64,000 bases of DNA from Rhodobacterales bacterium (GCA_002748265.1 PDRY01000015.1:123090-187089), one strand, 5' to 3'. Positions 1-12,309 are shown, numbered from the stretch's first letter. Program-made: numbers and translations. Notes: generated by a model from the sequence alone, not told the origin.

Positions 1-300
1 CAGCAGTCCCTCACCCGCAGCAACGCGGGTCTTGAGGAAGTCGATGACTTCCAGCTCCCCGATGGTCTCGACCCCGTCGGCGGCACTCATCGGATGGATG
101 CAGAACGGAGGACAATCGCGCGAGGTCTTCGCGTAGGTGTCATCCAGCCGTGCCTCCGGGTCCTGGTTCCGGGCAATGGTCAGCGCCTGACCGTTCAGGC
201 TGAAGCTGGCCTCGGCCATATCCGGTGTGATCTTCACCTCGGCCATGGCCGCAGATGACAGAATGGCGCCCGTCAGGGCTGCCGCAACAAAACGCAACAT
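1..300 (-). CDS. Secreted rhodanese-like protein, N-terminal 100 residues
   Basis: The start codon is the ATG read from 300-298 on the minus strand; the gene runs off the left edge, so only the N-terminal 100 residues are seen. A Sec signal peptide of about 19 residues ends in AMA before EVKI. It is followed by a stretch with CPPFCIHPM and a conserved-looking GVETIGELEVIDFL segment. I recognise this pattern from Rhodobacteraceae periplasmic proteins annotated as rhodanese-like, where the sulfurtransferase fold follows. The catalytic cysteine loop is outside the window, so the activity is inferred, not seen. Confidence 0.65.
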   Translation of the reverse strand, partial: MLRFVAAALTGAILSSAAMAEVKITPDMAEASFSLNGQALTIARNQDPEARLDDTYAKTSRDCPPFCIHPMSAADGVETIGELEVIDFLKTRVAAGEGLL

Positions 301-565
301 ATATTCGTCCCCCAGTCACACGCCTCTTAGTTTTGATCCCGACGCTGGCAGGCGTAGGCGCGTGTATTTCCCGCCCTAGATGTAGGGCATGGTGATTCGT
401 GGGGTCAATTCCGGATTATGGAAAACCGCGACATTTTGTGGCACGGTATGTCCCTGACACAAAAGGACGACCCGTAGGTCGCCCTCTCGCCCTGCCAATT
501 CTGTCACTGCCCGACAGTGTGCATGGTTATCCAAGACCTAACGCGCGGAGTGATTCGCAGTCAAC

Positions 566-592
566 AAAAACTGATTCGCAAAAGCGAATCAG
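566..592 (-). terminator. Rho-independent terminator of accD-folC
   Basis: On the minus strand a perfect 9-bp stem (CTGATTCGC / GCGAATCAG, loop TTTT) is followed directly by five T. The hairpin overlaps the folC stop codon at 589-591, so the operon ends exactly at folC. Confidence 0.85.
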
Positions 593-1854
593 CCCGTGTT
601 TTCGCGCAGCGCATGCCCGGCCAGATAGAGCGATCCGCAGATCAAAACCCGCGCGTTCGGCGGCACCATCTCCAGAGCGGCTGCCAGATCAGGCGCCGTT
701 TGTGCAGGAAGACCAACCTGTTGCGCAGCAGCGGCCGTTTCGTCCGCGCTCAGGGTGTTCGTCTCTCCGGGGATGGAGAGCCCGATCAGCCCCCGCGCGG
801 TGGCGGCCAACGGTCGCAGGTAGCCGGTCACATCCTTGGTGTTGAGCATCCCGCAGATCAGCCAGGTTTCCCGCTCGGGCAGGTCCCGCAGGGTGGCGGC
901 AATCGCCTCTCCGGCGGCGGGGTTGTGCCCTCCATCGAGCCACATCTCGGCCTGCGGCAGCCGGGCCGCGACCGCGCCTTCGCGCAGACGCTGCATCCGG
1001 GCGGGCCATTCGGCCTGGGTCACGGCAGCTTCGCAGGCAGCCTCACCAAGGCCAAGAGCGCGCAGGGCAGCAAGCGCGGTACCAGCGTTTTCGATCTGAT
1101 GCGGTCCGGGCAGCGCGGGCAGCGGCAGATCCAGAAGCCCGGTTTCGTCCTGATAGACCAGCCGATCCCCCTCGCGGGTCACATGCCAGTGCTGACCATG
1201 GGCGAGGATCGGCGCACCAAGCCGCGCGGCGCGCGCCTCGATGACATCAAGAGCCGCCTCGTGCTGGCGCGCCACGACGCAGGGGCAGCCCCGCTTGAGA
1301 ATCCCGGCCTTCTCGCCGGCGATCTCCTCAAGCGTGTCGCCAAGGAAGCTTTGGTGATCCAGATCGACCGGCGTGATGATCGTCAGGCGCGGATCGTCGA
1401 TCACATTCGTTGCGTCCAGCCGTCCGCCCAGCCCGACTTCGAGCAGGGTGAAATCTGCCTCCGTCTCGGCCATGGCAAGCAGGGCGGCGACGGTCGTGAT
1501 CTCGAAATAGGTGATCGGCGCGCCATCATTCGCCGCATAGCAGCGGTCGAGATAGGCGGTCAGGGCGTCTTCGGAGATCAGCTCTCCGGCCAGCCGGATC
1601 CGTTCGTGGAACCGCGCCAGATGCGGAGAGGTGTAGGCGTGAACCTTGTGCCCCGCGGCCTCCAAACCGGCGCGAATCATGGCCTGGGTCGACCCCTTGC
1701 CATTGGTGCCCGCGATATGGATCACCGGCGGCAAACGCCGCTCGGGATGATCAAGCGCTGCCAAGAGCCGGTGCACCCGGTCCAGCGTCAGGTCAATGAC
1801 CTTAGGGTGGAGCGCCATCATCCGCTGGAGGATGACGTCAGACCCTGCCGTCAT
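589..1854 (-). CDS. folC: Bifunctional folylpolyglutamate / dihydrofolate synthase FolC
   Basis: A 421-residue Mur-ligase-type enzyme that adds glutamate to dihydropteroate and to folates in the cytoplasm. The ATP-binding loop GTNGKGST is at residues 49-56. It is followed by the folate-site region (YTSPHL, RFHERI) and the central ligase segment [13 protein letters not shown]. The C-terminal domain carries [11 protein letters not shown]. Length fits the family. The start ATG overlaps the end of accD by four bases, so the two genes are probably translationally coupled. This accD-folC order is common in alphaproteobacteria. A strong terminator covers the stop codon. Confidence 0.96.
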   Translation of the reverse strand: MTAGSDVILQRMMALHPKVIDLTLDRVHRLLAALDHPERRLPPVIHIAGTNGKGSTQAMIRAGLEAAGHKVHAYTSPHLARFHERIRLAGELISEDALTAYLDRCYAANDGAPITYFEITTVAALLAMAETEADFTLLEVGLGGRLDATNVIDDPRLTIITPVDLDHQSFLGDTLEEIAGEKAGILKRGCPCVVARQHEAALDVIEARAARLGAPILAHGQHWHVTREGDRLVYQDETGLLDLPLPALPGPHQIENAGTALAALRALGLGEAACEAAVTQAEWPARMQRLREGAVAARLPQAEMWLDGGHNPAAGEAIAATLRDLPERETWLICGMLNTKDVTGYLRPLAATARGLIGLSIPGETNTLSADETAAAAQQVGLPAQTAPDLAAALEMVPPNARVLICGSLYLAGHALRENTG

Positions 1855-2771
1855 TCCTTTGCGCTCTTGTCTGCGGCGGGCGCAGGCAGATCGGGCGCGG
1901 GCAAGTCTCCGGCGATCGGCGGGGTCAGCCCCATCAGCATCCGGGTGATCACGATCAGCTCCGCCCGCAGTTCGGTGCGCGCTGTCACGCGGTCCAGCAT
2001 GCCGTGGTCCAGCAGATATTCGGCTCTCTGGAACCCTTCGGGCAGTTTTTCGCGGATGGTCTGTTCGATCACCCGCGGCCCGGCGAAGCAGATCAGCGCG
2101 CCCGGCTCTGCAATCTGGACATCGCCCAGCATCGCGTAAGAGGCGGTGACCCCTCCGGTCGTCGGGTGGGTCAGCACAACAATGTAGGGCAGCCCGGCTT
2201 CCTTGAGCATCTGCACCGCGACCGTGGTGCGCGGCATCTGCATCAGGGACAGGATGCCCTCCTGCATCCGCGCGCCACCGGCGGCGGAAAAGAGGATCAG
2301 CGGGCGCCCCAGCGCCACCGCGCGTTCGGCGGCGGCGATGATCGCGTTGCCCACATACATGCCCATGGAGCCAGCCATGAAGCTGAAATCCTGTGCCGCC
2401 GCGACAATCGGCGTGCGGCCCATTTCGCCTTCCGCGACTAGCATGGCTTCCCGCTCGCCCGTGGACTTTTGCGCGGATTTCATCCGGTCAGGGTACTTCT
2501 TCTGATCCCGAAAATGCAGCGGATCCGCAATCGGCTTGGGCACGCTCACTTCGGTGAATACGCCCCCGTCGAACAACCGGGCAAAACGGTCGCGCGGGCT
2601 GATCCACATGTGATGTCCGCAGGATGTGCAGACATTCATGTTTCCGCTCAGTTCGCGGTGGAACAGCATCGTCCCACAGCCGTCGCATTTCGTCCAAAGG
2701 TTATCGGGAACCTCTCTCCGCGAGAAGATCGAGTTGATCCGCGGCCGGACGTAGTTCGAAATCCAGTTCAT
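1851..2771 (-). CDS. accD: Acetyl-CoA carboxylase carboxyltransferase subunit beta
   Basis: A 306-residue beta subunit of the carboxyltransferase half of acetyl-CoA carboxylase, which with AccA makes malonyl-CoA for fatty acid synthesis. The N-terminal zinc ribbon shows C29-x2-C32 and C48-x2-C51. The crotonase-like body includes the [11 protein letters not shown] oxyanion region and [15 protein letters not shown]. The C-terminus ends in a short Ala/Pro-rich tail. It overlaps folC by four bases and is the first gene of the pair. No distinct promoter motif was identified in the short gap upstream. Confidence 0.97.
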   Translation of the reverse strand: MNWISNYVRPRINSIFSRREVPDNLWTKCDGCGTMLFHRELSGNMNVCTSCGHHMWISPRDRFARLFDGGVFTEVSVPKPIADPLHFRDQKKYPDRMKSAQKSTGEREAMLVAEGEMGRTPIVAAAQDFSFMAGSMGMYVGNAIIAAAERAVALGRPLILFSAAGGARMQEGILSLMQMPRTTVAVQMLKEAGLPYIVVLTHPTTGGVTASYAMLGDVQIAEPGALICFAGPRVIEQTIREKLPEGFQRAEYLLDHGMLDRVTARTELRAELIVITRMLMGLTPPIAGDLPAPDLPAPAADKSAKE

Positions 2772-2847
2772 CGGGGCCTCATGCCTGTCATCTGGCCCCG
2801 AGATACGCTTGCTGCCCCCCGATTACAACGAAGTGCGCGCGCGGACG

Positions 2848-3270
2848 TTACGCTGCGGCAGCGGCTCGCAGATGGAGACCCAGATCTTCGGCTTCCACGA
2901 GATAGGGGAATTCGCGCGCCGTTTGCCACGATTCTGCAAGAGATGCCGCCGGGGTGAGCAGCGCAACGCGCGCCTCCCCATGGACCACGGGCAGACACAG
3001 CTCCCGCAGGAATGCCGCCCGCCGCTGCGCCATCAGCCCGTCACCGGGCGCAAGCTGCCCCGGAACTCCGACGCACAGATGCACCATGACCCCAGCCCCC
3101 GACCACAGCATCAGCACCTGGGGGCCATACCGGAAATCGTCAATTGCCGGAGTGAGCGATACGGGATTGAGCGGCGCAGGCGGCAGATCAAGCCGGTCAC
3201 CCAGGTAGTCGCGCAGCACTTCGTCTTCGGCCAGAAGCCGGAGGAGATCGGCAGATGAGATGTCACCCAT
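2848..3270 (-). CDS. Hypothetical protein, 140 aa
   Basis: I do not recognise a named domain. The frame stays open further upstream into the ilvD leader, but the ATG at 3270-3268 (MGDISSADLLRLL) gives a compact 140-residue protein that does not overlap ilvD; I chose it. The protein starts with a short helical segment (LLRLLAEDEVLRDYL), has a mixed hydrophobic core around VLMLWSGAGVMVHLCVG, and ends in an Ala-rich tail. No signal peptide or membrane segment is evident. It lies between divergent ilvD and the accD operon. Confidence 0.6.
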   Translation of the reverse strand: MGDISSADLLRLLAEDEVLRDYLGDRLDLPPAPLNPVSLTPAIDDFRYGPQVLMLWSGAGVMVHLCVGVPGQLAPGDGLMAQRRAAFLRELCLPVVHGEARVALLTPAASLAESWQTAREFPYLVEAEDLGLHLRAAAAA

Positions 3271-3394
3271 GGCGTGTCCTTTCGACCCGTTGCACCCCGC
3301 TTCTAGCGCGCGGCGGGTTAAGATCGCGTCAACGGCGACCTTGCCGGGCGGGCGGCGCTCGCCTACAGATTTCGCGATCTGAAAGGGAAGAGCC

Positions 3395-5116
3395 ATGACC
3401 GACAAGTCCAAGCTGCCAAGCCGCCACGTTACCGAAGGACCCGCACGGGCCCCGCACCGGTCCTATTTCTACGCGATGGGAATCAGTGAAGAAGAGATTC
3501 ACCAGCCTTTTGTCGGTGTGGCGACCTGCTGGAACGAAGCGGCCCCTTGCAACATCGCGCTGAACCGTCAGGCCCAGGCCGTCAAACACGGCGTGAAGGC
3601 CGCCCGGGGCACGCCGCGCGAATTCACCACCATCACCGTCACCGACGGCATTGCGATGGGCCATGAGGGCATGCGCTCCTCGCTCGCCTCGCGTGAGGCG
3701 ATTGCCGACACGGTGGAACTGACCATGCGCGGCCACTGCTATGACGCCCTTGTCGGGCTCGCTGGGTGCGACAAATCGCTGCCGGGGATGATGATGGCAA
3801 TGGTCCGGCTGAATGTGCCGTCCGTCTTCATCTATGGCGGGTCGATCCTGCCGGGTCGGCTCAACGGCAAGGATGTCGTGGTGCAGGACGTGTTCGAAGC
3901 CGTGGGCCAGCACCAGGCGGGCAATATGTCCGACGCAGAGCTGGCGATCCTTGAAAAGGTGGCCTGTCCCTCGTCCGGCTCCTGCGGTGGGCAATACACC
4001 GCCAACACCATGGCCTGCGTGTCAGAGGCCATTGGCCTGGCGCTGCTGAACTCGTCGGGCGCCCCCGCCCCGTATGAGAGCCGCGACCAGTATGGCGAAG
4101 CCTCGGGCAGCGCGGTCATGAACCTGATCGAAAAGAACATCCGCGCGCGGGACATCGTGACCCGAAAGTCGCTGGAAAACGCCGCGCGCGTCGTGGCCTG
4201 CACCGGCGGGTCGACCAATGCCGGGCTGCACCTGCCCGCCATCGCCCACGAAGCCGGGATTGATTTCGACCTGTTCGACGTGTGCGACATCTTCCGCGAC
4301 ACGCCCTATTTCGTGAACCTGCGTCCGGGCGGCGAATACGTGGCCAAGGATCTTTATGAAGCAGGCGGCGTGCCGGTCGTGATGAAAGAGCTGCGCAAAG
4401 CGGGCCTGTTGCACGAAGATTGCATGACCGCCAGCGGCGAGACCCTGGGCGAGGCGCTCGACAAGATCGAAGGCGAAGCCGATGGCCGCGTCATCCACCC
4501 CGTCGATGCGCCGATCACCAAGACCGGCGGTGTTGTCGGCCTGAAGGGCAACCTGGCCCCGGAAGGCGCCATCGTGAAGGTTGCGGGCATGGCCACGCAG
4601 GAACAGTCCTTCAAAGGCCCGGCCCGCGTGTTCGAATGCGAGGAAGAAGCCTTCGAAGCCGTCAAGAAGCGCGAATACGAGGAAGGCGAAGTCATCGTGA
4701 TCCGCAACGAGGGCCCCTCGGGCGGCCCCGGCATGCGCGAGATGCTGGCGACCACCGCGGCCCTGTCCGGTCAAGGCATGGGCAAGAAGGTGGCCCTGAT
4801 CACCGATGGCCGCTTCTCTGGCGCGACGCGGGGCTTTTGCGTGGGGCATGTCGGCCCGGAAGCCGCCCATGGCGGCCCGATCGCGCTTCTGCGCAATGGC
4901 GATGTGATCACGATTGACGCCGTAACCGGCGAAATCAGCGTCGATCTGACCGACGAAGAGCTCGCCAGCCGCAAGGAAGCCTGGGAAGGCCCGCGCAAAA
5001 CGGATTACGCCTCGGGCGCGCTGTGGAAATACGCGCAGCTCGTGGGCTCCACCCGTCTGGGCGCGGTGACCCATCCGGGCGCAAAGGCGGAAACCCATAT
5101 CTACATGGATCTGTAA
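3395..5116 (+). CDS. ilvD: Dihydroxy-acid dehydratase IlvD
   Basis: A 573-residue Fe-S dehydratase that converts 2,3-dihydroxy-3-methylvalerate and 2,3-dihydroxyisovalerate to the keto acids in isoleucine and valine synthesis. Candidate cluster cysteines are C45 in [10 protein letters not shown]125 in GCDKSLPG and C197 in [12 protein letters not shown]. The C-terminal domain shows the family segments [14 protein letters not shown] and [11 protein letters not shown]. Length is typical. An AAGGGAAGAG ribosome site precedes the ATG. A lipoprotein gene starts at the base after the stop codon and is probably co-transcribed. Confidence 0.97.
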   Translation: MTDKSKLPSRHVTEGPARAPHRSYFYAMGISEEEIHQPFVGVATCWNEAAPCNIALNRQAQAVKHGVKAARGTPREFTTITVTDGIAMGHEGMRSSLASREAIADTVELTMRGHCYDALVGLAGCDKSLPGMMMAMVRLNVPSVFIYGGSILPGRLNGKDVVVQDVFEAVGQHQAGNMSDAELAILEKVACPSSGSCGGQYTANTMACVSEAIGLALLNSSGAPAPYESRDQYGEASGSAVMNLIEKNIRARDIVTRKSLENAARVVACTGGSTNAGLHLPAIAHEAGIDFDLFDVCDIFRDTPYFVNLRPGGEYVAKDLYEAGGVPVVMKELRKAGLLHEDCMTASGETLGEALDKIEGEADGRVIHPVDAPITKTGGVVGLKGNLAPEGAIVKVAGMATQEQSFKGPARVFECEEEAFEAVKKREYEEGEVIVIRNEGPSGGPGMREMLATTAALSGQGMGKKVALITDGRFSGATRGFCVGHVGPEAAHGGPIALLRNGDVITIDAVTGEISVDLTDEELASRKEAWEGPRKTDYASGALWKYAQLVGSTRLGAVTHPGAKAETHIYMDL

Positions 5117-5713
5117 ATGAGGCTGGCCATCGCGCTTGCCGGGCTGGTGGCCCTTTCGGGCTGCCAGATTTCTCTGCCCGGTCCCGGCGACACGCCGACG
5201 CGCGAAGTCCGCGAGATCGGCCTGCGCGGGGGCCGCGTGACTGTCGCGGCGCCAGAGGGCTATTGCGTCGACACCGCCTCCAGCAACCGGTCCCAGGGCT
5301 TTGCGCTGATCGTGCCGTGCGACCGACTGATGAAACGGGCGGGGCGCAGCGATGACGCGATCCTGACCGTGCAGGTCGGCCGCCCCGGCAGCGCCGCTGT
5401 TTCGGGGTCAGAGACCGACCTTGCCCGTTTGCTCACGGAGCCATCAGGCCGGTCGATCCTAGCGCGCTCCGGCGATGCATCGCGCGTGCGCAATGTCGAT
5501 GCCAGTTCGGCGCCCGGGGTGGTCACGGTGTGGTTCACGGACATGTCGGACCCGCTGGGCCAGGGCGCCACGCACCGGGCCTTTTTCGACATCGATGGGC
5601 GGCTCGTGACGCTGTCGGTGCGCGGGCTGATCGCGGATGGGCTCTCCAAATCGCGGAGCGACGCGCTTCTCGATGAGCTGACAGCTGCGACGCTTTCGGC
5701 AAATCCGGGATAA
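5117..5713 (+). CDS. Putative lipoprotein, 198 aa
   Basis: The start codon immediately follows the ilvD stop. A short type II signal peptide ends in a lipobox (ALSGC) with the lipidation cysteine at residue 16, so the protein should be membrane-anchored on the periplasmic side. The rest is a soluble domain with two cysteines near residues 53 and 71 that may form a disulfide. I do not recognise the fold. It may be a conserved Rhodobacteraceae protein linked to ilvD only by position; no role in amino acid synthesis can be inferred. Confidence 0.7.
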   Translation: MRLAIALAGLVALSGCQISLPGPGDTPTREVREIGLRGGRVTVAAPEGYCVDTASSNRSQGFALIVPCDRLMKRAGRSDDAILTVQVGRPGSAAVSGSETDLARLLTEPSGRSILARSGDASRVRNVDASSAPGVVTVWFTDMSDPLGQGATHRAFFDIDGRLVTLSVRGLIADGLSKSRSDALLDELTAATLSANPG

Positions 5714-5778
5714 CTGTTTCCAACCGCGCGCCAATTTGGCATTCAGGACACCAGCCCGAACCGTTGACGGAGCCCCCC

Positions 5779-6549
5779 TTGGCCAAGACGCACAGCCCCC
5801 TCGACCGGATCCGCGATGCACGCGCCCTGCGCCGGTGGCGTCGTCAGGCGAATACCGCTGAATCCACCCCGCTCGCCCAACTGCGCCCGCAACTTGAGGC
5901 GGCGCGGCAGCTCAGGGCCGCCTTGGACGATCATATCCATGTGTCGGAAAACCGCCTGGCGCTGCCTCGGATCGGGTCGGATGCGTTCTTCCGCCCCGAT
6001 GATGCGGACTGGTCCTGGCGTCCAGAAATCAATCGGGGGCCACTGCCCAAGCCCGGCATATCTGGCGTTCAGACGCGCACCAAGCTTGGCGAGGAGCTGA
6101 CGCTGTTCCATGACTGCCCGTTGCGGGAGCTGACCCTCCGCCAAGTGCGCAACCGGCGCGAGGAAGATCTTGCCCCATTCGGTCTGCGGCTTGAGGTGTT
6201 CAAGTTCGAGGGCAGCTTTCTATCGATCGTCCTTGACCTGCCGAAAGAGGCCGCAGAGGGGCTCAAGAAACGGCACCTGATCCGCTTTGACACCCTGGTT
6301 CAGACCGAAAGCCCGATCGAGATCTTCGCCAGGCTCAACGTCCAGCACGGCCCCAATTGCGAGCAGATCGTGCGCGAGCTTCCGCAAGGCTCCGGTGATT
6401 CCACGGTCGAGTTCGATCTAGGCTACACCGAATTCAGCGAGAAACGGTCTGAGAGGCTTTGGCTCGATCTGATCTTCGACAATCCCGAGATGAACCAGAT
6501 CACCGTGCGCGACATGACCTTCAGCCGCTGCCCGCGCGCCGAGATGTAA
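5779..6549 (+). CDS. DUF6478-like hypothetical protein, 256 aa
   Basis: I chose the TTG at 5779 because GGAG at 5769-5772 sits six bases upstream; an in-frame TTG at 5764 is the alternative. The N-terminal third is basic and helical (DRIRDARALRRWRRQ). The rest is a beta-rich domain with DWSWRPEI near the start and repeated hydrophobic strands. It resembles a family I know only as a Rhodobacteraceae domain of unknown function (DUF6478), an assignment from memory. No signal peptide. It is followed at 12 bases by another small gene and probably forms an operon with it. Confidence 0.65.
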   Translation: MAKTHSPLDRIRDARALRRWRRQANTAESTPLAQLRPQLEAARQLRAALDDHIHVSENRLALPRIGSDAFFRPDDADWSWRPEINRGPLPKPGISGVQTRTKLGEELTLFHDCPLRELTLRQVRNRREEDLAPFGLRLEVFKFEGSFLSIVLDLPKEAAEGLKKRHLIRFDTLVQTESPIEIFARLNVQHGPNCEQIVRELPQGSGDSTVEFDLGYTEFSEKRSERLWLDLIFDNPEMNQITVRDMTFSRCPRAEM

Positions 6550-6561
6550 GGAGCCCACACC

Positions 6562-6945
6562 ATGAGTTCTGCAACGCTTCCTGTCCTGACCCCGATCCGC
6601 CTTAGAGAGGGGATCTGGGAAGGTCAGCTCTCTGGCCTACCGCACGACGCAACACCGCCTCTGATGCATGTGATGCTGGGCAACCGGTCACTCGGCTCTC
6701 CGAACTTTGCTCAGCAGCAAGACGGTACATGGCTCGTGCGGGTCACCGTGCCGCCGGAAGCCGTCAGCGACGGGGTGCAGGCGTTTTCAGTGGTCTCCGA
6801 TGCGGGGGACATTCTGGCAAGCTTCGCCCTGATCGCGGGCGACGTGCTGCGCGACGACCTGCGGGCAGAGGTTGCTCTGCTGCGCGCGGAGCTGGACATG
6901 CTCAAACGGGCCTTCCGCCGCACCGCCCGCGCCACCGAAGGCTAA
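6562..6945 (+). CDS. Hypothetical protein, 127 aa
   Basis: A small soluble protein with an AAGGAG ribosome site in front of the ATG and 12 bases after the preceding gene. The first 90 residues look beta-rich. The last 30 form a basic amphipathic helix (LRAEVALLRAELDMLKRAFRR), probably a coiled coil for self-association. No known domain was recognised. Pairing with the upstream DUF6478-like gene suggests a shared but unknown task. Confidence 0.65.
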   Translation: MSSATLPVLTPIRLREGIWEGQLSGLPHDATPPLMHVMLGNRSLGSPNFAQQQDGTWLVRVTVPPEAVSDGVQAFSVVSDAGDILASFALIAGDVLRDDLRAEVALLRAELDMLKRAFRRTARATEG

Positions 6946-9075
<2,130 letters not shown>

Positions 9076-9097
9076 CGGCAAGCCCCGCCCCATAGAA

Positions 9098-9134
9098 GAG
9101 CCGCGCAAACGCCCCCGCTTTGCGCGGCTCTTGC
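9098..9134 (+). terminator. Terminator after fadH
   Basis: A perfect 12-bp inverted repeat (GAGCCGCGCAAA at 9098-9109 and TTTGCGCGGCTC at 9119-9130, nine-base loop) follows fadH. It is followed by only a weak T-rich stretch, so termination is likely but not certain. Confidence 0.65.
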
Positions 9135-9199
9135 CGTCTTGGTGCCTTGTTTCACGGCCATACCCACGGGCAGTATTTTGACTGTTCGAGGATTTCGGC

Positions 9200-10105
9200 A
9201 TGGATCGGCTTACGGAGATGGAAGCATTCGCGACCGTGGTGGACCAAGGTGGCTTTACCGACGCAGCCCGTAAGATGGGTATCTCCAAGTCCGCAGTATC
9301 CAAGCACGTCTCCTCGCTTGAAGCGCGCCTTGGAGCACGCCTTCTGAACCGCACCACCCGCCGCGTCAGCCCGACGGAAATCGGCCTGGCCTATTACGAC
9401 CGGGCGCGGCAGGTGCTCAACGACGCGGGTGAGGCGGATGCGCTCGTCTCGTCTATGCAATCGGCGCCCTCCGGCGTTCTGCGCCTCAGCGTTGCCACTG
9501 ATTTCGGCGTGAACCACCTGTCACCGATCCTCGGTGAGTTCCTGCACGATTTCCCCGATGTCACAGTCAACATGGTGCTGAACAACCGCTACGTGGAGCT
9601 GATCTCTGAAGGGTTCGACATGGCCATCCGCATCGGGGAGCTGGAAGACAGCACCCTGCGCGCCCGCAAGCTGACAGAGACGACCCGCCGGATGATCGCC
9701 GCTCCCGCCTATTTCGCAAAGCACGGTCGGCCCGAGCGCATCGACGATCTGAACGAACACAAGCTGCTGCACTACTCCAACAACGCCAACGGCGCTGTTT
9801 GGAAGCTGACCGCCCCGTCGGGTGAGAAACGTCAGGTTCGCACGGCCGGGTGGCTCACCGTCAATGACGGACAAAGCCTGCTCAACGCATGCATCAGCGG
9901 GCTGGGCATCGCCTACCTCCCGTCCTTCCTCTACGCCGACGCGCTAGAGCAGGGACTGGTCGAAGAGGCGATCCCCGATCTGCCGGTCGAAACCCAGGGC
10001 ATCTACGCCGTCTACCCGCCGGGCCGGTTCACCCAGCCCAAGGTGCGCGCCTTCATCGACTTCCTCGCCCACCATTTCGCGGACAAGGGCCCGGACGCCT
10101 GGTAA
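9200..10105 (+). CDS. LysR family transcriptional regulator
   Basis: A 301-residue LysR-type regulator. Residues 1-60 form the winged helix-turn-helix (TDAARKMGISKSAVSKHVSSLEARLGARLLNRTTR). The rest is the periplasmic-binding-like effector domain, starting near LRLSVATDFG and including the conserved WLTVNDGQSLLNACISGLGIAYLP-type segment split over residues 215-240. It resembles the AaeR/DmlR-type branch. It sits between fadH and a convergent cation exporter, so its target cannot be read from a divergent partner. The effector is unknown. Confidence 0.9.
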   Translation: MDRLTEMEAFATVVDQGGFTDAARKMGISKSAVSKHVSSLEARLGARLLNRTTRRVSPTEIGLAYYDRARQVLNDAGEADALVSSMQSAPSGVLRLSVATDFGVNHLSPILGEFLHDFPDVTVNMVLNNRYVELISEGFDMAIRIGELEDSTLRARKLTETTRRMIAAPAYFAKHGRPERIDDLNEHKLLHYSNNANGAVWKLTAPSGEKRQVRTAGWLTVNDGQSLLNACISGLGIAYLPSFLYADALEQGLVEEAIPDLPVETQGIYAVYPPGRFTQPKVRAFIDFLAHHFADKGPDAW

Positions 10106-10108
10106 TCA

Positions 10109-11023
10109 CTACACCCCGTAGCCGAACAGGGCCGGGCGCGGACAGCTTCCGTCCGGTTCGATCTCTAACGTGCAGTGTTCGATCCCGAACCGCTCGTGCA
10201 GCAGGTGCCGGGCATAGTCGCGCACGGTGATAGCATCCGCCCATCCATCGACGGTCAGTGCAAGATGCGCATCGAAGGCGGCAACGCCCTCGCGCATCTG
10301 CCAGAGTCGCACATTGTGGATATCGGCCACACCGGGCACCTCTTGCAGCGCGCCGATGACCTCTTGCGGATCAAGCTCTTCGGGCGCGCCCAGCATAAGC
10401 GAGCGGATCACCCCGCCGATCTCTCCGAGCGCCATCCACAGGATGTAGCCTGCAATCACGAGCGTGATGAGCGGATCCGCCCAGTTCCAGCCAAAGGCCA
10501 GAACGCAAAGCCCGGCAATGATGACCGCGACCGATCCCAACGCATCGGCCACATTGTGTAGGAAGGCAGCCCGGATATTGGCGCTGTCCTTGGACAGGGC
10601 AAACGTCAGCGCCGCCGTAAGCGCATCCACCACCAAGGCCACCAGGGCCAGCAGGATCACCAAGCCGCCCGCCACGTCTCGGGGGTTGGCCAGCCGGTCG
10701 ATCCCCGCCGACACCAGCCAGAGCCCGAGCACGATCAGCGTCAGATAGTTGATAAGCGCCGCAATGCTTTCAATCTTGCCATGGCCGAACGGCATCGCCT
10801 CCGTCGCCGGGCGCCGCGCCAGCTTCCGCGCACCATAGGCCAGGATCAGGCTCAGCGCGTCGGAGAAATTGTGCACCGCATCCGCGATCAGCGCCATGGA
10901 ACCAGCGAAGAGCCCGCCGATCAGCTGAAGAAGCGTCAGCCCGATATTGATCGCCACGGCAAAGAAGACGCGGCGATCCCCGGCATCGGGGTCTACATGG
11001 TGGTGATGGTGATCATGGGGCAT
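10109..11023 (-). CDS. Cation diffusion facilitator (zinc-type) exporter
   Basis: A 304-residue CDF transporter that would export Zn2+ or a similar divalent metal in exchange for protons across the inner membrane. The N-terminus is histidine-rich (five His in a row after MPHD). Six membrane segments follow, with metal-site motifs DAVHNFSDA in segment 2 and HNVADALGS in segment 5. The cytoplasmic C-terminal domain has the usual ferredoxin-like pattern (VPGVADIHNVRLWQM) and histidine pairs. The start codon abuts the stop of the AhpD-like gene upstream. The metal is inferred from the His-rich tail. Confidence 0.9.
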   Translation of the reverse strand: MPHDHHHHHVDPDAGDRRVFFAVAINIGLTLLQLIGGLFAGSMALIADAVHNFSDALSLILAYGARKLARRPATEAMPFGHGKIESIAALINYLTLIVLGLWLVSAGIDRLANPRDVAGGLVILLALVALVVDALTAALTFALSKDSANIRAAFLHNVADALGSVAVIIAGLCVLAFGWNWADPLITLVIAGYILWMALGEIGGVIRSLMLGAPEELDPQEVIGALQEVPGVADIHNVRLWQMREGVAAFDAHLALTVDGWADAITVRDYARHLLHERFGIEHCTLEIEPDGSCPRPALFGYGV

Positions 11024-11590
11024 CTATCTGGCCTGTGAGTGATAGTCATCGTTGGGCCGCATATCTGTGGCCGAGGCCATGCGGTTGGTCATGTTGTAAA
11101 AGCCCGCCGTGGCGGCAATGTCCCAGATGTCGCGATCAGAAAAGCCGACATCGCGGAGCGCCTGACGGTCGGCCTCTTCGATCTTGTGGCTCTCCACCGT
11201 CATCTTTTCGGCAAAAGCGAGCATCGCGTGCTGCCGCGCATCCAGATCGGCCACGCGCCAGTTCATCACCAGCATCTCGCCCAGCATCGGGGTGCCGGAC
11301 AGTTCGCGCACCGCGGCCCCATGGGCCGTCAGGCAGTAGAAACACTTGTTCACCGAAGACACGGCCACGGCGATCATCTCGCGCTCCAGCTTGGAGAGCC
11401 CGCTCTCCCCCAGCATCAGCTCGTTATACATCGCAGAGAACGCGTCCAGCTTTGCCTTGTCGAACGCGTAGGCCCGCAGGACATTGGGAACGAGCCCCAG
11501 CTTGTCTTCGCAGATCTCGAAATAGCGCGCCGTATCCTCCGGCATCGGGTCCATCTCGGGCAGGTTCAGGGCGGTGGGCAGTTTGGTCAT
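11024..11590 (-). CDS. AhpD-like peroxidase-related (carboxymuconolactone decarboxylase family) protein
   Basis: A 188-residue alkylhydroperoxidase-like protein. The redox motif CFYCLTAH gives C83, C86 and H90, as in AhpD. The rest is all-helical, with ERE at residues 70-72 as a likely proton relay. Such proteins reduce peroxides with an electron donor, often lipoamide. It lies between the CDF exporter (no gap) and a GNAT gene (four-base overlap), so the three are probably one transcript. The substrate is unknown. Confidence 0.85.
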   Translation of the reverse strand: MTKLPTALNLPEMDPMPEDTARYFEICEDKLGLVPNVLRAYAFDKAKLDAFSAMYNELMLGESGLSKLEREMIAVAVSSVNKCFYCLTAHGAAVRELSGTPMLGEMLVMNWRVADLDARQHAMLAFAEKMTVESHKIEEADRQALRDVGFSDRDIWDIAATAGFYNMTNRMASATDMRPNDDYHSQAR

Positions 11591-12309
11591 GATGTCTCCT
11601 CCTGCCGGAGACGGTAGTGATAGCCGGGCCGGGTCTCAAACCCCATTCGCTCATAGAGGCGGCGGGCCGGGTTCGCCTCGGTCACCAGAAGCGCCAGCGT
11701 TTGCGCGCCTTGCTCCTGGGCCCAGCGGGCGGCTCCGATCATCAGATTGCGGCCCAGTCCCTTGCCGCGGGCCTGATCAAGCACCTCAACCGCGTGGATC
11801 ATGGCGATGCCGTCATGAATGGCGGCAAAGGCGGCACCCATCGGCCGGTCTTCGACCCGCCCCAGAAGGCTAATCTTGGGCGAACAGGCACGGTCCATGA
11901 CCGCCAGACGCTCCGGCCCGATCCCGCCTTCGGCCCAGATGTCCCGCTGCACGGCGATGGGCGGAAAGGTGCGAAACGCGCTCATGAGCTTCAGCTCCAT
12001 GGCCGCCACATCATCGACCGGGGCCGTCATAAAGACGGTGCGATCCCGGATCGCGTAGCCCGCCTGCGCCAGTTGGTCATCGAGCGGACCGGGCGTGACC
12101 TGCCAGATCGGCACCTGGCCAAGCGCGCGCATGGCGTCTTCGGCAGCGACAAGCGCGTCGTGGCTCATCGCGTCCGGCGCCGTGGCGGCAGAGACCCGCG
12201 CGCCCCCACCCTTGCCTTCGCGGATGGTGACAGGGCCGACCTGCCGCGTGCTGGCGGCGGGCCATGTGGCTTGCAGGGCTGCGGTCAGGGCGTCAGCGGT
12301 CACAGACAT
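11587..12309 (-). CDS. GNAT family N-acetyltransferase
   Basis: A 240-residue acetyltransferase. I chose the ATG at 12309 (MSVTADALTAAL) because AAGGAG lies just upstream; the longer frame runs into the next gene. The C-terminal half carries the acetyl-CoA site, seen as VLDQARGKGLGRNLMIGAA followed by VTEANPARRLYERMGF. The N-terminal half is an extra domain that would set the substrate, which is not predictable. It overlaps the AhpD-like gene by four bases and the CinA-like gene by about ten. Confidence 0.85.
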   Translation of the reverse strand: MSVTADALTAALQATWPAASTRQVGPVTIREGKGGGARVSAATAPDAMSHDALVAAEDAMRALGQVPIWQVTPGPLDDQLAQAGYAIRDRTVFMTAPVDDVAAMELKLMSAFRTFPPIAVQRDIWAEGGIGPERLAVMDRACSPKISLLGRVEDRPMGAAFAAIHDGIAMIHAVEVLDQARGKGLGRNLMIGAARWAQEQGAQTLALLVTEANPARRLYERMGFETRPGYHYRLRQEETS